Source of the DNA: Streptococcus suis
GTDB lineage: Bacteria; Bacillota; Bacilli; Lactobacillales; Streptococcaceae
Assembly (NCBI GenBank): GCA_002831545.1
Contig: CP025095.1
Location: forward strand, 1,922,001 to 1,986,000
Length of the DNA: 64,000 bases
Direction of reading: 5' to 3'
Part shown: piece by piece, positions 1-8,210 of the stretch
How positions within the stretch are numbered: position 1 is the first letter of the stretch
Layout: the number at the start of each line of letters is the position of its first letter
Translations under genes and position numbers: made by a program
The notes under the pieces: model-generated
Told to the model about the DNA's origin: nothing
The model's database searches: none
The model's input: the letters and a program-made list of their open reading frames with translations, nothing else

Positions 1-1
1 T

Positions 2-148
2 GCAGGCAATCTGGCAGACGGAAGTGCTATCATCTACCATCAATTGACAGGATACAGCATTCCAAAAGTCTTCACAGTCCTGCTCATCAGTAACCTACTC
101 ATCTATTGCCTGCAATTCTATCTCCTGACAAGAAAAAGTGAGGTCTAA
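2..148 (+). CDS. ABC transporter permease, C-terminal fragment (5' end outside window)
   Basis: An open frame runs from the window edge to a TAA at 146-148 and encodes about 48 residues. It has one hydrophobic segment (VFTVLLISNLLIYCLQFYLL) followed by a charged tail (TRKSEV). It ends 2 bp before the ATP-binding gene at 151, so it is probably the membrane subunit of the same exporter operon. That role is inferred from position and hydrophobicity only. Confidence 0.6.
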   Translation, partial: AGNLADGSAIIYHQLTGYSIPKVFTVLLISNLLIYCLQFYLLTRKSEV

Positions 149-150
149 CC

Positions 151-1011
151 ATGCGATTATCCATACACAATTTGTGCAAATCCTACGGGAAAAAGAACAT
201 ACTAGACCAGCTAAACCTAGAACTGGTGGAACCTGGAATTTGGGCCTTGATTGGACCAAATGGAGCTGGAAAGACAACCCTCCTAGACTGCATTGCCAAC
301 CTGCAATCCTTTGATTCGGGAGAGATTTCAATAAATGGCAAAAAGCACGATAATACAAATGTCTACCAAACCTTTGCCTACCTGCAGGACAACCGTGTCC
401 TCTACCCTGAATTGACGGGGCTGGAACACTTGCGGTTGGTCCAGGCTATCCAAGATTTACCCAAAGAGCGGATTGAGGAAGTCATCCAAGAAATCGGTAT
501 CCGTGATTATGTGAATATCCCTGTCAAAAATTATTCCCTGGGAATGAAGCAACATCTCCTGCTGGCTATCGGTATAATGAACAAGCCCCAGGTCATGCTC
601 TTGGATGAACCCTTGAACGGCTTGGACCCGACCAGCTACATTCAAACCCGAAAATTGCTCCAGAAACTAGCCAAAAATGGTTCAACCATTATCGTGTCTT
701 CCCACCAATTAAACGAAGTAGACCAACTAACCGACCAACTGCTCTTTCTTAAACAGGGAAAAATCATTGAGTGGAAACTGGAACAGGTTGGGCGACAATA
801 TGCCGTTCAGACTAGTGACAATCAGACAGTTTTGCAGAAACTTAGACAAGTAAATGGATTGACTTTGGTCAATGATAGCATTCAGGTAGACACGAGTGTT
901 CATAGTCTGCATTTCTACCTAGACCAAGTCATGACGTGTCAGGTGGAAATTCTGGATATTACACCTCAGGAACACCAGTCCGAAGAGATTTATAAAGAAC
1001 TATTTGAATAG
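151..1011 (+). CDS. ABC transporter ATP-binding protein
   Basis: This is a cytoplasmic ATPase that would energise the membrane subunits on either side. The 286 residues carry Walker A GPNGAGKTT (about 35-43), signature YSLGMKQ (about 129-135), Walker B VMLLDEP (about 148-154) and the switch His in SSHQLNEV. The short single-domain form with a C-terminal extension of about 80 residues matches CcmA/BcrA-type exporters. It starts 2 bp after the preceding membrane protein and is followed 12 bp later by another membrane protein, so the three are likely one operon. The substrate cannot be read from sequence; bacteriocin, lantibiotic or drug export are all possible. Confidence 0.9.
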   Translation: MRLSIHNLCKSYGKKNILDQLNLELVEPGIWALIGPNGAGKTTLLDCIANLQSFDSGEISINGKKHDNTNVYQTFAYLQDNRVLYPELTGLEHLRLVQAIQDLPKERIEEVIQEIGIRDYVNIPVKNYSLGMKQHLLLAIGIMNKPQVMLLDEPLNGLDPTSYIQTRKLLQKLAKNGSTIIVSSHQLNEVDQLTDQLLFLKQGKIIEWKLEQVGRQYAVQTSDNQTVLQKLRQVNGLTLVNDSIQVDTSVHSLHFYLDQVMTCQVEILDITPQEHQSEEIYKELFE

Positions 1012-1023
1012 GGAGGTCTGACC

Positions 1024-1905
1024 ATGAAGCTACTGTCCCTTTTCATCCTACGACTGAGACGCAATGCTATTTTTCTATCCCTGATAACCGCTATCGCCCT
1101 CATCCCACTTGCCCTGTCCTATCGGAATGTCCTAGAGGCCGAAAACCTACGATTTGAGGATCGATCCCGTATCATACAAGTCAAAAAAGAAGCTGAAATT
1201 GTCTTGTATGCTGACGATAAGGAAGCTCAAGCCTTAGACCAGGAAAGCATGGATTATTATAAAAAACTCTTGGAACTGACGACCACCTACTTAGAAAAGG
1301 AACATATCCAAGGAAAAAGTCAGGAGGTCTTGGAAACGGAGTTAGAACTCTACCAGACCATGCAAAACTGGGAGGCAAACGGGCACAATATCAATCATTT
1401 TACAAACAGCGAACTGGCAGAACGTATCACAGTCTATAAAAAAGTTCTAGAGCAAACTCTTACCTTTCACTATCCTACTGCTCCCAAGGATTTTTATCTG
1501 ACCTTGTTGCAACTTCTTCCTGCCAGTATCTATATCATCCCCCTTGTCATCTGCTGTCTCTTAGCTTGGCTCCTCATGACCGACCTTTCCAAACATCGTG
1601 GCCTACTCTTTATCAACGGACTATCCCCTAGTCAATATGCCACTAGCTTGACCCTGCTTGCTCTTCTTCTACAAGTTGCTATCTATGTTCTCATCCTGTT
1701 CATGCTACTTCTATTGGCACATCAGTTCCAATTTACATTCCAAGAAGACTATCCTCTACTAGTCGGCACAAATACTCTATCTACCATATCTATCAGGGAA
1801 CAATTACAGAAACTCCTGCTGGTAATGGCTGGTGTGACAGGTTTCTATCTGACCTTTATCCGATTAGCAACTGCTAAAGTCCTACAAACATACAAGCGAA
1901 AATAA
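1024..1905 (+). CDS. ABC transporter permease-like membrane protein
   Basis: The 293-residue protein has an N-terminal membrane segment (about 15-33), then a long hydrophilic, mostly helical extracytoplasmic region (about 35-165), then further membrane segments (about 165-190, 205-235 and 260-282). This is the ABC-2 permease layout (one helix, large external domain, helix bundle). A GGAGG sequence precedes its ATG. It is last in the operon, and a hairpin terminator overlaps its stop codon. The family is inferred from topology and context. Confidence 0.7.
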   Translation: MKLLSLFILRLRRNAIFLSLITAIALIPLALSYRNVLEAENLRFEDRSRIIQVKKEAEIVLYADDKEAQALDQESMDYYKKLLELTTTYLEKEHIQGKSQEVLETELELYQTMQNWEANGHNINHFTNSELAERITVYKKVLEQTLTFHYPTAPKDFYLTLLQLLPASIYIIPLVICCLLAWLLMTDLSKHRGLLFINGLSPSQYATSLTLLALLLQVAIYVLILFMLLLLAHQFQFTFQEDYPLLVGTNTLSTISIREQLQKLLLVMAGVTGFYLTFIRLATAKVLQTYKRK

Positions 1906-1932
1906 GCCACCTCGAAAATGGTGGCTTTTTGA
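1904..1932 (+). terminator. Rho-independent terminator of the ABC operon
   Basis: The inverted repeat AAGCCACC / GGTGGCTT encloses an 8-base loop and is followed by TTT. It begins within the stop codon of the permease gene. The ISL3 element starts 14 bp downstream. Confidence 0.8.
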
Positions 1933-1979
1933 ATGCAAAAAAACAGGCTCATTGTCAACTGTAGTGGGTAGACGAAAAG

Positions 1980-2906
1980 CTAACACCTAGAGAGGACGAA
2001 ATTCGTTCTCTCATTTTTGATGTTCAAAGCAATATATATCTTGGTTTTAAAGTTCGTAAAGTTCCTAAAGCCGAACGCTTGCCTCTTGATGTCTTTGATG
2101 AGTTTATTGGTCGCTTCCAGCTTAGCGTTGGAATATGGAAGCTCCATGGCGTTCGTGATGTACGTTTTATACTTTAGAAAAGTTTTAAAAACAGTTTTAA
2201 AGGCAGGATTGACAAGATCCAAATTGTCTTCTAGAAGCTCGAAGAAATATTTCGAGTTCATCTCTTGGAAATGGAAGAGAAGGATCTGGTAGAGTTCGTA
2301 ATAGAATTTCAATTCATTTGAGAAATCCAATGTCTTCTGGACAACCTCTCTCGGTGTTACTGTTTGCCCAAAAGTGCGGGAATAGAAGCGATTTCGAGAC
2401 AGTTTTCGACTATCTTTTTGGAGAATACGCCAGTGATTTTTCATGGATCGATAAGGTAGGGAACGCGTATCGAAAGTCTTCATAATATCAATTCTAGTCG
2501 TCATCATAGCACGGCTCAGGTGTTGGATAATGTGAAATCTATCAAGGACAATTTTAGCTCTTGGAAATAGTTTTTTGATGATGGGAATATAGCTACCCGA
2601 CATGTCCACTGTTACGACCTCGACAGTTTCTCTGACTGCCCTAGGATACTTGTAGAAATAGTTCTTTATGGTTGCTTGGCGGTTATTCTCTAGAATGGTC
2701 ACAATGCGTCTCGTCTCAAAATCCTGAGCAATAAAGGCGAGTTTTCCCTTGTTCCGACTAAATTCATCCCAGCTCAAGACTTTTGGTAATTTCGTAAAAT
2801 CATGCTCAAATTGAAACTGAGCCAGTTTCCTCTGGACGACCGATACGGAAATATGTAGTCTCCTAGCGATGACTGATATGTAAAGCCCTTTGTCAAGTAA
2901 AAACAA
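1980..2906 (-). pseudogene. ISL3 transposase, C-terminal part (split gene)
   Basis: This half holds a helix-turn-helix-like segment (SVIARRLHISVSVVQRKL) and the DDE-type catalytic domain of ISL3 transposases, including VTVDMSGSYIPIIKKLFPRAKIVLDRFHIIQH. The first residues of the frame (MFLLDKGLY) come from the nested element. Joining to the other half at 4484-4879 restores ...HTENMTNI-SVIARRL... in frame, about 440 residues in total, the normal family length. The interruption should abolish activity of this copy. Confidence 0.9.
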
Positions 2907-3249
2907 TCGAACTGATTAAAAAATGAAAAGTATCTAGAAAGAGCCTAGTTCTTAGCTTCGGGCATTGGCCACTCTGATATTCGTGGATTGGTTACCTACA
3001 GGTCAATGGTTCTGCCGCGAGTCCTACTCTCTATAAGCGTGGATCACAATTGTGCCACTTAGTCGTTTCGTAGATGACTCAAACCTTGAAGTCCTAAACT
3101 CCTTCAAGATACTTTCCATTCAAACATGATTTCAATCCTTATTTCTGTCCAAATTCACCCAGTGATTTTGGATAGAAATAGGGATTCCTCATCGCTCTGC
3201 GATGATAAAACTTAATGGTCAAAAGTGTACATGAAAACAAGCGCTAACT
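2907..3249. ncRNA. Candidate bridge-RNA region of the IS110-family element
   Basis: These 343 bp between the transposase stop and the element end contain no credible ORF but several hairpins. One is a 25-bp stem, 3134-3158 with 3162-3186, around a 3-base loop, with two G-U pairs and one mismatch when read on the plus strand. Others are CTTGAAG/CTTCAAG near 3100-3125 and TCATCGC/GCGATGA at 3189-3205. An 8-bp stem (2963-2970 with 3001-3008) encloses CTGATAT (2974-2980) and ATTGGT (2987-2992), the two halves of the rebuilt target. IS110-family elements are known to encode bridge RNAs with target- and donor-binding loops. The RNA strand and ends are not determined here. Confidence 0.45.
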
Positions 3250-4371
3250 TCAAGCTATTCTTCCTGTCATCATCCCCCAAATAAAACCAGACAATTCTCG
3301 TGCAATAGCTGTTTTAGCAACATTTTGTTTCTTATTTTTTCCTAGAACAAGTGTGCGATAACGTCTTCTTAAGCGTTCATTAGCCTTATCCGCATAAGCA
3401 ATCACCTCCACTCGGTTTCCACTTTGTCTCCTTTTCAATTCTTTGGATTTATACCCAATCGTCCCCTTAGCCAATGATTGTGCAGCTTCTATCAGAAGTC
3501 GTCTCACATGGCTATTCCCAGCTTTGGTGATAGCACCTCTTCTCTCCTTGTCGCCGCTAGAATTTTCGCTAGGAGTTAGCCCAAGATAAGAAGCAAAATG
3601 TTGAGCTGTCGCAAAGCGATTAAAATCACCGATTTCTGTCACAATGGAAAGAGCAGTTAGTGTTTTAATGCCAATAAAGCAAGAAAGCCGTGAGACCTTC
3701 TCTTGATAACTGTCGCTTTGACCCAGTTGCTCAATTCGTGCATCATACCGTTCTATTTGATCTACTAATTTCTCATAGGTCAATAGATATTCTGTCAAAA
3801 TCTCTGCATAAAGTCCATCAGGATTTAGGGAACGGAGCCAGCGGACATGTTTCTGTGTCCAATTACTGCTTCCCTCGGTATAGCGAAAATCATGTCGGAG
3901 ACAGAAGGCAAGAATTTGTTGTTTGATTTTCTTCAGAGCCACTTTGTGGTCTGTTCTCATGCGGATATATTCTTTGACTTGTTCATCCTCAACAGTAGGA
4001 ATATGAACAGGCCGATAGCTACGAAAGGCCAGAGCTTTTGCGAGCTGAGCTGCATCTTTTTTATCAGTCTTAACACGCTTAGATCCTTCCTTCATCACCG
4101 TTGTAGGCGCCATCACGATACAAGGAATCCCGTGAGCTTGTAGCTGGTGATATAGGGTAAATCCAAGACATCCGGCTTCGTAGCCACATAACACTTCTGC
4201 ATCTTGACCATATAAACGACGAAGCTCATTCACATAGTTCACAATATAGCTAACATTTGGACCAACTTTAGTGCTATGTTTGAATTGATTCGCCATCATA
4301 TCATAATAGCAGAGTGAAAAACTTTCTTTGTGAACATCCATTCCGATGAAAAGTGTGGTAAAATGAAACAT
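3250..4371 (-). CDS. IS110-family DEDD transposase/recombinase
   Basis: The 373 residues begin with FIGMDVHKESF, the RuvC-like DEDD N-terminal domain with the first catalytic Asp. The C-terminal Transposase_20 part holds the conserved stretch IGIKTLTALSIVTEIGDFNRF...ASYLGLTPSENSSG with its downstream Ser-containing motif. The family rearranges DNA through a bridge-RNA-guided mechanism. GGAGG lies 6 bases before the ATG. The gene looks intact, so this nested element may still be active although its host ISL3 is not. Confidence 0.92.
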   Translation of the reverse strand: MFHFTTLFIGMDVHKESFSLCYYDMMANQFKHSTKVGPNVSYIVNYVNELRRLYGQDAEVLCGYEAGCLGFTLYHQLQAHGIPCIVMAPTTVMKEGSKRVKTDKKDAAQLAKALAFRSYRPVHIPTVEDEQVKEYIRMRTDHKVALKKIKQQILAFCLRHDFRYTEGSSNWTQKHVRWLRSLNPDGLYAEILTEYLLTYEKLVDQIERYDARIEQLGQSDSYQEKVSRLSCFIGIKTLTALSIVTEIGDFNRFATAQHFASYLGLTPSENSSGDKERRGAITKAGNSHVRRLLIEAAQSLAKGTIGYKSKELKRRQSGNRVEVIAYADKANERLRRRYRTLVLGKNKKQNVAKTAIARELSGFIWGMMTGRIA

Positions 4372-4468
4372 ATAAGACCTCCAATTGAGTGTGGTAATTC
4401 CTGTTAGAAGTTGATTGTTTTTTTATTCTAGTGTACAGGTAAATCCACGAATTCTCAACTGGGGGTCT

Positions 4469-4879
4469 TTACATATTGTCTATATTGGTCATGTTTTCTG
4501 TATGGAGTTGTGTCACTTTCTCCCAAATAGGTTGTGAAATCTGACAGTTTTTCTTGACTAGAGTTGTCTCAGCTACAGTCACTTTTTGGCAAGATTTGCA
4601 TTGAAACCGCCGTTTCTTAAGCAAGAGGAGGGTCGGAAAGCCCTGGCAATCCAAAATCGGAATCTTTGACGACTTTTGAAAGTCGTACTTGATACACTTT
4701 CCTTGGCAATGAGGACAACCAGGGCTGTCGTAATCTAGCTTTGCCCTGATTTCTAGATGGGTCTGATGTTTCAAAACAAAGAGAATTTTGATGTTTTTGT
4801 CTTTGATTCCGATTAGTTCTGTGGTATGATAAAGTTGTTCCATATGAGTCTTTCTAATGTGAGTGTGGTTGCTTTTCAT
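4469..4879 (-). pseudogene. ISL3 transposase, N-terminal part (split gene)
   Basis: This half carries the N-terminal zinc-binding region of ISL3 transposases, with CPHC near residue 56 and CKSC near 95, followed by the start of the helix-turn-helix. The natural start is probably the internal Met of MEQLYHTTELIG (about 4843). The last residues (DNM-stop) are supplied by the nested element. The other half is at 1980-2879. Confidence 0.88.
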
Positions 4880-4970
4880 TATAGGTTATATGGGACTTTT
4901 TGTATATATTCAAAAAGGCTCCATAATCTCTATGGTGGATTTACCCACTACAGAAATTATAGAGCCAAAA

Positions 4971-4993
4971 AACGATGCCGAACAGGCATCGTT
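4971..4993 (-). terminator. tpx terminator
   Basis: AACGATGCC / GGCATCGTT forms a 9-bp stem around 5 bases just after the tpx stop. On the minus strand it is followed by TTTT, which now reaches the ISL3 end at 4966. The IS probably landed in the T-run. Confidence 0.8.
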
Positions 4994-5001
4994 ATATTCT
5001 T

Positions 5002-5487
5002 TTATTTAACAGCCTCTAAAGCCGCTTCATAGTCTGGGTGTTCGTTGACATTGTCCAGGTATTCTACATAGGTGATTTCATTGTCGGCATTGAGGACAAA
5101 GACCGCACGCGCCAACAAATTCCACTCCCGCATGAGCACACCGTAGGATTTACCAAAGGCATGGTCATAGTAATCCGACAGGGTCACTGCATCTTCCAAA
5201 CCTGCAGCGCCACACCAGCGTTTCTGAGCAAAAGGCAGGTCTGCCGAGATAGTAATGACAACCGTATTGTCACGATCAGCCAACTCCTGATTGAAGCGAC
5301 GAGTCTGGGTATCGCAAATCCCTGTATCAATAGAAGGCACAACACTGATGACCTTAGTCTGCTTGCCAAAGTCCTTCAAACTTTTCAAACTCAGATCATT
5401 GGCCATGAGGACAAAATCAGGGGCTACATCTCCCACTCGTAACTGTGGACCTACCAAGGTCACCGGTTTTCCAATAAAGGTTGTCAT
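5002..5487 (-). CDS. tpx: Thiol peroxidase (2-Cys peroxiredoxin, Tpx type)
   Basis: This cytoplasmic enzyme reduces hydrogen and organic peroxides using thioredoxin. The 161-residue length matches the family. The peroxidatic Cys58 lies in [10 protein letters not shown] and the resolving Cys92 in KRWCGAAG; both are present. The N-terminus ([20 protein letters not shown]) is typical. AAGGGAG precedes the ATG. The gene is single, with its own terminator; a cre-like site lies about 30 bp upstream of its start. Confidence 0.95.
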   Translation of the reverse strand: MTTFIGKPVTLVGPQLRVGDVAPDFVLMANDLSLKSLKDFGKQTKVISVVPSIDTGICDTQTRRFNQELADRDNTVVITISADLPFAQKRWCGAAGLEDAVTLSDYYDHAFGKSYGVLMREWNLLARAVFVLNADNEITYVEYLDNVNEHPDYEAALEAVK

Positions 5488-5517
5488 ATCTATCTCCCTT
5501 GCACTTAATATATCTAT

Positions 5518-5531
5518 TGTAAGCGTTTATG
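5518..5531. promoter_or_regulatory. Possible CcpA (cre) site upstream of tpx
   Basis: TGTAAGCGTTTATG agrees with the streptococcal cre consensus TGTAAGCGYTTACA except near its 3' end. It lies in the 83-bp gap between lysR and tpx, so it could link peroxide defence to carbon status. Binding is not shown. Confidence 0.5.
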
Positions 5532-5570
5532 ACTAAAATTACCAGTTTTTTGACTGCTAATTTTAGTAAG

Positions 5571-6452
5571 TTATCTATCTAAATTTGCATTCTCTAGGTC
5601 TTCCTCAAGAATTTCAATAAAACGCTTGGCTATTGGGCTCAACACCACTCCTTTTTTCCAAAGAAGCTGCAAGCTATCCGTTGACAAATCTAGAGGACGA
5701 AAGACCAGTCCACTTCCATCATAGCTTGTATCAACAATTCCGTCCAAACAAAGAGCAATCCCAACCCCAGCCTTTACTAATAAAGAGGCATTGTAGAGGA
5801 GATTGTAGGTCGCTACGATCCGATAATCGCCTAATCCAGCAAAGATAGACTTATCAACATTGCTTTGGGAGGAAACAATCAAGGGATAGGCTAGAACATC
5901 GCTCAGCACTAGCTCTTCTTTAGAAGCTAAAGGATGAAAACGAGGGACTAGAATCCCCCAACTATCTCGGTTAAGTAAAGGCAGACTGTCAAATTTTTTT
6001 GTAGAATAGCGCCCGAAGGTAATCCCAACATCTTGAATACCATCTTGCAATTGTTCTAAAATATGGTCTGCATTTCCACTTTGAATGTGCACTCTCGTAT
6101 TGGGATACTGACTGGTTAAGCTTGCGATTGCTCTTGCAATAGGCTCCAAAGACTGACTCTCTGCTGCACCAATGTAAAGGTCACCAGAAATCATCTCCGT
6201 TGGGCGAAGAGTATCTTCTGTTTTTTTAACCAAACTGGTAATTTCCAATGCGCGATTGTAGAGATATTGCCCTGCTTCTGTCAGCTGAATTTCTCTACTC
6301 CCACGATAAAACAAAATGGTGTCTAACTCTTGCTCCAATTCTTTTATTTGCCGTGATAAGGTGGGCTGAGTAATGTGTAAGCTCTGAGCCGCATTTGATA
6401 TGGATCCTGTTTGTACAATGGCAATAAAATAGGTCAATACACGAATATCCAT
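5571..6452 (-). CDS. LysR-family transcriptional regulator
   Basis: The N-terminal winged helix-turn-helix is seen in about residues 1-60 (SISNAAQSLHITQPTLSRQIKELEQELDTILFYR), followed by the co-inducer-binding domain (GDLYIGAAESQSLEPIARAI). Length is about 293 residues. Two adjacent ATGs are possible; the second lies 6 bases after GGAGG and is preferred. It is divergent from the hydrolase/acetyltransferase pair at 6578-8133 across a 125-bp AT-rich gap, so it probably controls them, as LysR regulators often do with a divergent target. The effector is unknown. Confidence 0.88.
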   Translation of the reverse strand: MDIRVLTYFIAIVQTGSISNAAQSLHITQPTLSRQIKELEQELDTILFYRGSREIQLTEAGQYLYNRALEITSLVKKTEDTLRPTEMISGDLYIGAAESQSLEPIARAIASLTSQYPNTRVHIQSGNADHILEQLQDGIQDVGITFGRYSTKKFDSLPLLNRDSWGILVPRFHPLASKEELVLSDVLAYPLIVSSQSNVDKSIFAGLGDYRIVATYNLLYNASLLVKAGVGIALCLDGIVDTSYDGSGLVFRPLDLSTDSLQLLWKKGVVLSPIAKRFIEILEEDLENANLDR

Positions 6453-6577
6453 CATCTACCTCCAACTTTTTTACTTTATTATACCATGCTCATAAGGCAT
6501 ATAAAACATATAAAATAGGTATTTGTAATATCTTTGTTTCCCTGATATGATAAGAATCAAGAAGAGGAGGAAGAAAC

Positions 6578-7549
6578 ATGAAATCAATAAAAATGACAGA
6601 AGAATGGGATAAAACATTTCCAAAGAGTGACAAGGTTGAACACCAAAAAGTGACCTTTCAAAATCATTTTGGTATCACCTTAGTGGCAGATCAGTACAAA
6701 CCAAAACAGATTCAAGAGAAATTACCCGCCATTGCTGTTGCAGGTCCATTTGGAGCAGTTAAAGAACAGGCTTCCGGTCTCTATGCTCAAGAAATGGCGG
6801 AACGCGGCTTTTTAACCATTGCTTTCGATCCATCTTATACAGGAGAGTCCGGTGGTAGCCCGCGCTACATGAACTCACCTGACATCAATACAGAAGATTT
6901 TCAAGCAGCGATCGACTATCTATCTACCTTAGATGAGGTTGATACGGAAAACATTGCTATTATCGGAATCTGTGGTTGGGGAGGAATTGCCCTAAATGTC
7001 GCAGCCCTTGACCCTCGTGTCAAGGTGACCGTAGCATCCACTCTCTATGATTTGTCTCGCGTTACTAGAAAGGGTTATTTTGATGAATCCGATACAGAGG
7101 AGTCTCGCTATCAGATGCGTTTAGCACTTGCCAAACAACGGACTGAGGATTTCAAAAATCACAACTATCAACTTGCAGGTGGCGTGATTGACCCGCTGCC
7201 AGATGATGCGCCACAATTTGTCAAAGATTATTATGCCTACTATAAAGAACAACGAGGCTACCATGAACGTAGCCTAAATTCAAATCAAGGATGGGCCATC
7301 CAAGCAGGTACAAGCCTCTTAAACACTCATCTACTAGATAGCATTGGAGAAACTAGAAATGCAGTCCTTGTTGTTCATGGTGACAAGGCGCATTCCTACT
7401 ATATGGGCAAAGATGCTTTTGAACAATTGACAGGTGGCAACAAGCAGATGATAACAGTCGAAGGTGCAAGCCATACAGACCTCTATGATCAAATGGAAAT
7501 TATTCCATTCGAGGAAATCGAGGCATTTATCCGCCAACACTTTGCATAA
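6578..7549 (+). CDS. Alpha/beta hydrolase with Cys nucleophile (dienelactone hydrolase-like)
   Basis: The 323-residue protein shows an alpha/beta hydrolase fold. The nucleophile elbow is GICGWGG with Cys132 in place of Ser, a feature of dienelactone hydrolases and the YcjY-type group. The Asp/His part follows (VVHGDKAHSYYMG, then GASHTDLYDQ with the likely catalytic His). There is no signal peptide. GAGGAGGAAG gives a strong ribosome-binding site. It is the first gene of a pair with the acetyltransferase 17 bp downstream and is divergent from lysR. The substrate is unknown. Confidence 0.8.
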   Translation: MKSIKMTEEWDKTFPKSDKVEHQKVTFQNHFGITLVADQYKPKQIQEKLPAIAVAGPFGAVKEQASGLYAQEMAERGFLTIAFDPSYTGESGGSPRYMNSPDINTEDFQAAIDYLSTLDEVDTENIAIIGICGWGGIALNVAALDPRVKVTVASTLYDLSRVTRKGYFDESDTEESRYQMRLALAKQRTEDFKNHNYQLAGGVIDPLPDDAPQFVKDYYAYYKEQRGYHERSLNSNQGWAIQAGTSLLNTHLLDSIGETRNAVLVVHGDKAHSYYMGKDAFEQLTGGNKQMITVEGASHTDLYDQMEIIPFEEIEAFIRQHFA

Positions 7550-7566
7550 GAAAAGGAAAAGTTGCT

Positions 7567-8133
7567 ATGATTGAAGCAGTTTTTAAGGAGTTTATTGATA
7601 GAGATCGCTTGGTGCCAGAAAAAGCTGGCCTACGCCAGCTCATATCCGATATTCAAAGAGAGAATCAGCCCCTTGTTCAAGAATTGAATACTTCCATTCA
7701 AACCGTTGACAGCACACGAAAACTCGTTGAACAGCTCACATTGGAAAAGATTGACGAATCCGTTATCATCAATCCCCCTTTCCAAACAGATTTTGGACGT
7801 CATATTCATTTCGGAAAGGATATCTACATCAACAAAGATGTCTTTATGGTAGACTTGGGAGGTATTTTTATTGAAGATCAGGTTTTGATTGGTCCCCGTG
7901 CTAAACTGATTTCCGTCAACCATCCCTTGAAAGCGGAAGATCGTCACAAACTTGAACTCAAATCAGTTCGTATCCAGCAAAATGCCTGGATAGGTGCAGA
8001 TGCGACGATTTTACCTGGAGTGACAATTGGTAAGAATGCGGTGGTGGCTGCTGGTGCGATTGTCACAAAAGATGTATCTGACAACACACTCGTAGCAGGC
8101 GTTCCTGCAAGGATAATAAAAACACTAATCTAA
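7567..8133 (+). CDS. Hexapeptide-repeat O-acetyltransferase (LacA/Maa type)
   Basis: The 188 residues include a left-handed beta-helix of hexapeptide repeats (INKDVFMVDLGGIFIEDQVLIGPRAKLISVNHPL), the conserved His-containing ISVNHP, and the C-terminal NAWIGADATILPGVTIGKNAVVAAGAIVTKDV...GVPARIIK signature of maltose/galactoside acetyltransferases. The N-terminal region is slightly divergent from that family, so the acceptor is uncertain. It would transfer acetyl from acetyl-CoA in the cytoplasm. It follows the hydrolase and is closed by a strong hairpin. Confidence 0.85.
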   Translation: MIEAVFKEFIDRDRLVPEKAGLRQLISDIQRENQPLVQELNTSIQTVDSTRKLVEQLTLEKIDESVIINPPFQTDFGRHIHFGKDIYINKDVFMVDLGGIFIEDQVLIGPRAKLISVNHPLKAEDRHKLELKSVRIQQNAWIGADATILPGVTIGKNAVVAAGAIVTKDVSDNTLVAGVPARIIKTLI

Positions 8134-8134
8134 G

Positions 8135-8188
8135 AAAAAATCCCTATAGACTGATAAGAGGTAGCCTCTCCAGTCTGTAGGGATTTTT
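8135..8188. terminator. Bidirectional terminator between acetyltransferase and copA
   Basis: AAAAATCCCTATAGACTG pairs with CAGTCTGTAGGGATTTTT with one mismatch around a loop with its own small stem. T-runs occur on both strands, so it can serve both convergent genes. Confidence 0.85.
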
Positions 8189-8210
8189 AGCAGTGATATC
8201 TGTCAGAAAA

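Larger units (their letters stand above)
2880..4481 (-). mobile_element. IS110-family (IS1111-like) element nested in ISL3
   Basis: About 1.6 kb interrupts the ISL3 transposase. Removing it rebuilds the frame and a target reading GACTGATATATTGGTC; up to 3 bp (TAT) at the borders cannot be assigned. There is no target duplication. Near the borders lies a 10-bp inverted repeat, ATATGTAAAG at 2876-2885 and CTTTACATAT at 4467-4476. Sub-terminal repeats and a long noncoding stretch downstream of the transposase (2907-3249) are features of the IS1111 subgroup. Confidence 0.8.
1946..4966 (-). mobile_element. ISL3-family insertion sequence, split by an IS110-family element
   Basis: The ends are imperfect inverted repeats. 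The left end (1946-1970) and the complement of the right end (4942-4966) both begin GGCTC and end TGTAGTGGGTA. The flanks are AAAAAACA (1938-1945) and AAAAAACG (4967-4974), consistent with the 8-bp duplication typical of ISL3, with one mismatch. The right end also folds on itself, because 4917-4938 is an imperfect inverted copy of the terminal repeat. The transposase gene is broken in two by the nested element. The insertion lies in the T-run of the tpx terminator. Confidence 0.85.
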
